Of a stretch of 5,285 bases of DNA, positions 5,021-5,285 are shown in pieces (position 1 is the first letter of the stretch; every line of letters starts with the position of its first letter). The stretch comes from an uncultured Dysosmobacter sp. (lineage in GTDB: Bacteria > Bacillota > Clostridia > Oscillospirales > Oscillospiraceae), in the NCBI GenBank assembly GCA_934504065.1, contig CAKSVQ010000150.1, positions 1 through 5,285 of the forward strand, in the 5' to 3' direction. The translations under genes and the position numbers were made by a program. The notes beneath the pieces are model-generated. The model was given only the letters and a program-made list of their open reading frames with translations, ran no database searches and was not told where the DNA came from.

Positions 5021-5285
5021 GCGCATCAAACTCCCCAATACCATCCAGCACATTGCAGAGCAGCAGGGCGTTTTCTGGTGTCGGATTCTTCCGGCAGGCA
5101 GTTTTTGCAGCTTCCGTATCCCGGATGACGCGCACATGGTATGCGGTCAGTTTTCGGTCAAATTCCATAGTGCTGACAGCTTTCTCCCATTGGACGCGGA
5201 CACGCTGCTTTTCAGCAGCGGCCGCATCCCGGCTGATGATCTTGTTGTAGTACAGGGAATAGATATTTCTCAGGCAGGTATAGGC
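5013..5285 (-). CDS. Unrecognised protein, C-terminal 90 residues (cut by right edge)
   Basis: The minus-strand frame entering at 5285 is open for 90 codons, from AYTCLRNIYSLYYNKIISRD to DGIGEFDAHG, and ends in TAG at 5013-5015. The stop overlaps the methylase-like ATG at 5020 by 8 bp, which supports it as a real gene in the same coupled string. The visible part is mostly polar and charged, with heptad-like helical stretches (AAAAEKQRVRVQWEKAV), and no membrane segment. I do not recognise the family. The N-terminus lies beyond the window, so neither length nor start can be given. An opposite-strand frame over the same bases has no ribosome binding site that I trust. Confidence 0.7.
   Translation of the reverse strand, partial: AYTCLRNIYSLYYNKIISRDAAAAEKQRVRVQWEKAVSTMEFDRKLTAYHVRVIRDTEAAKTACRKNPTPENALLLCNVLDGIGEFDAHG
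5031..5036 (-). promoter_or_regulatory. Ribosome binding site for the methylase-like gene
   Basis: The minus strand reads GGGGAG inside the end of the upstream gene, 10 nt before ATG 5020 and 4 nt before ATG 5026. It argues against the far-upstream frame opening at 5137 and leaves only a two-residue doubt over the start. Confidence 0.6.

Noticed and set aside
5021..5137. Methylase-like gene starting at 5137
   Set aside because: The extension overlaps the upstream gene in another frame, is unlike the family, and a GGGGAG site points to 5020 or 5026.

Overview
This looks like the early/replication module of a tailed phage or prophage from a Firmicutes host, most likely a GC-rich gut clostridium (Oscillospiraceae-like). 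That placement rests on the gene families and the strong AGGAGG-type ribosome binding sites, not on any marker gene. Every gene I can support lies on the minus strand, so transcription runs from the right edge to the left edge. No integrase, structural gene, tRNA or host gene is visible, so free phage, prophage and defective element cannot be told apart.

In transcription order: (1) the 3' part of an unrecognised, probably helical protein (right edge to 5013); (2) a 252-aa N-6 DNA methylase-like protein with a clear SAM-binding motif but no visible NPPY catalytic motif; (3) a DUF3846 protein; (4) a DUF3797-type zinc-ribbon protein; (5) a possible 24-aa ORF; (6) a 62-aa conserved-looking phage protein; (7) a possible 16-aa ORF; (8) a large VapE-type replication protein with an N-terminal primase-polymerase-like region and a C-terminal P-loop ATPase; (9) a 241-bp non-coding gap; (10) a VRR-NUC nuclease; (11) the N-terminal third or so of an SNF2-type helicase that runs off the left edge. 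Most gene junctions overlap or nearly touch (8, 10 and 4 bp overlaps; 4-bp overlap again at VRR-NUC/helicase), the pattern of translationally coupled genes.

The most interesting part is the gap between vapE and the VRR-NUC gene together with the end of vapE. It holds eight copies of WWTGTTGCY (seven in one orientation, one inverted) within 135 bp, an 11-bp perfect inverted repeat built from two of them, a 24-bp pure A/T tract immediately beside the array, and then a long alternating pyrimidine-purine tract. Iterons plus an AT-rich tract next to a replication ATPase gene is the layout of a replication origin, and I propose it as the candidate phage origin; an operator array is the main alternative.

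How the genes may work together (inference): VapE would prime and unwind, possibly recognising the repeats; the VRR-NUC nuclease and SNF2 helicase, translated as a coupled pair, would process DNA structures; the methylase-like, DUF3846, DUF3797 and small proteins are accessory early genes of uncertain role, perhaps in host takeover or protection of phage DNA.
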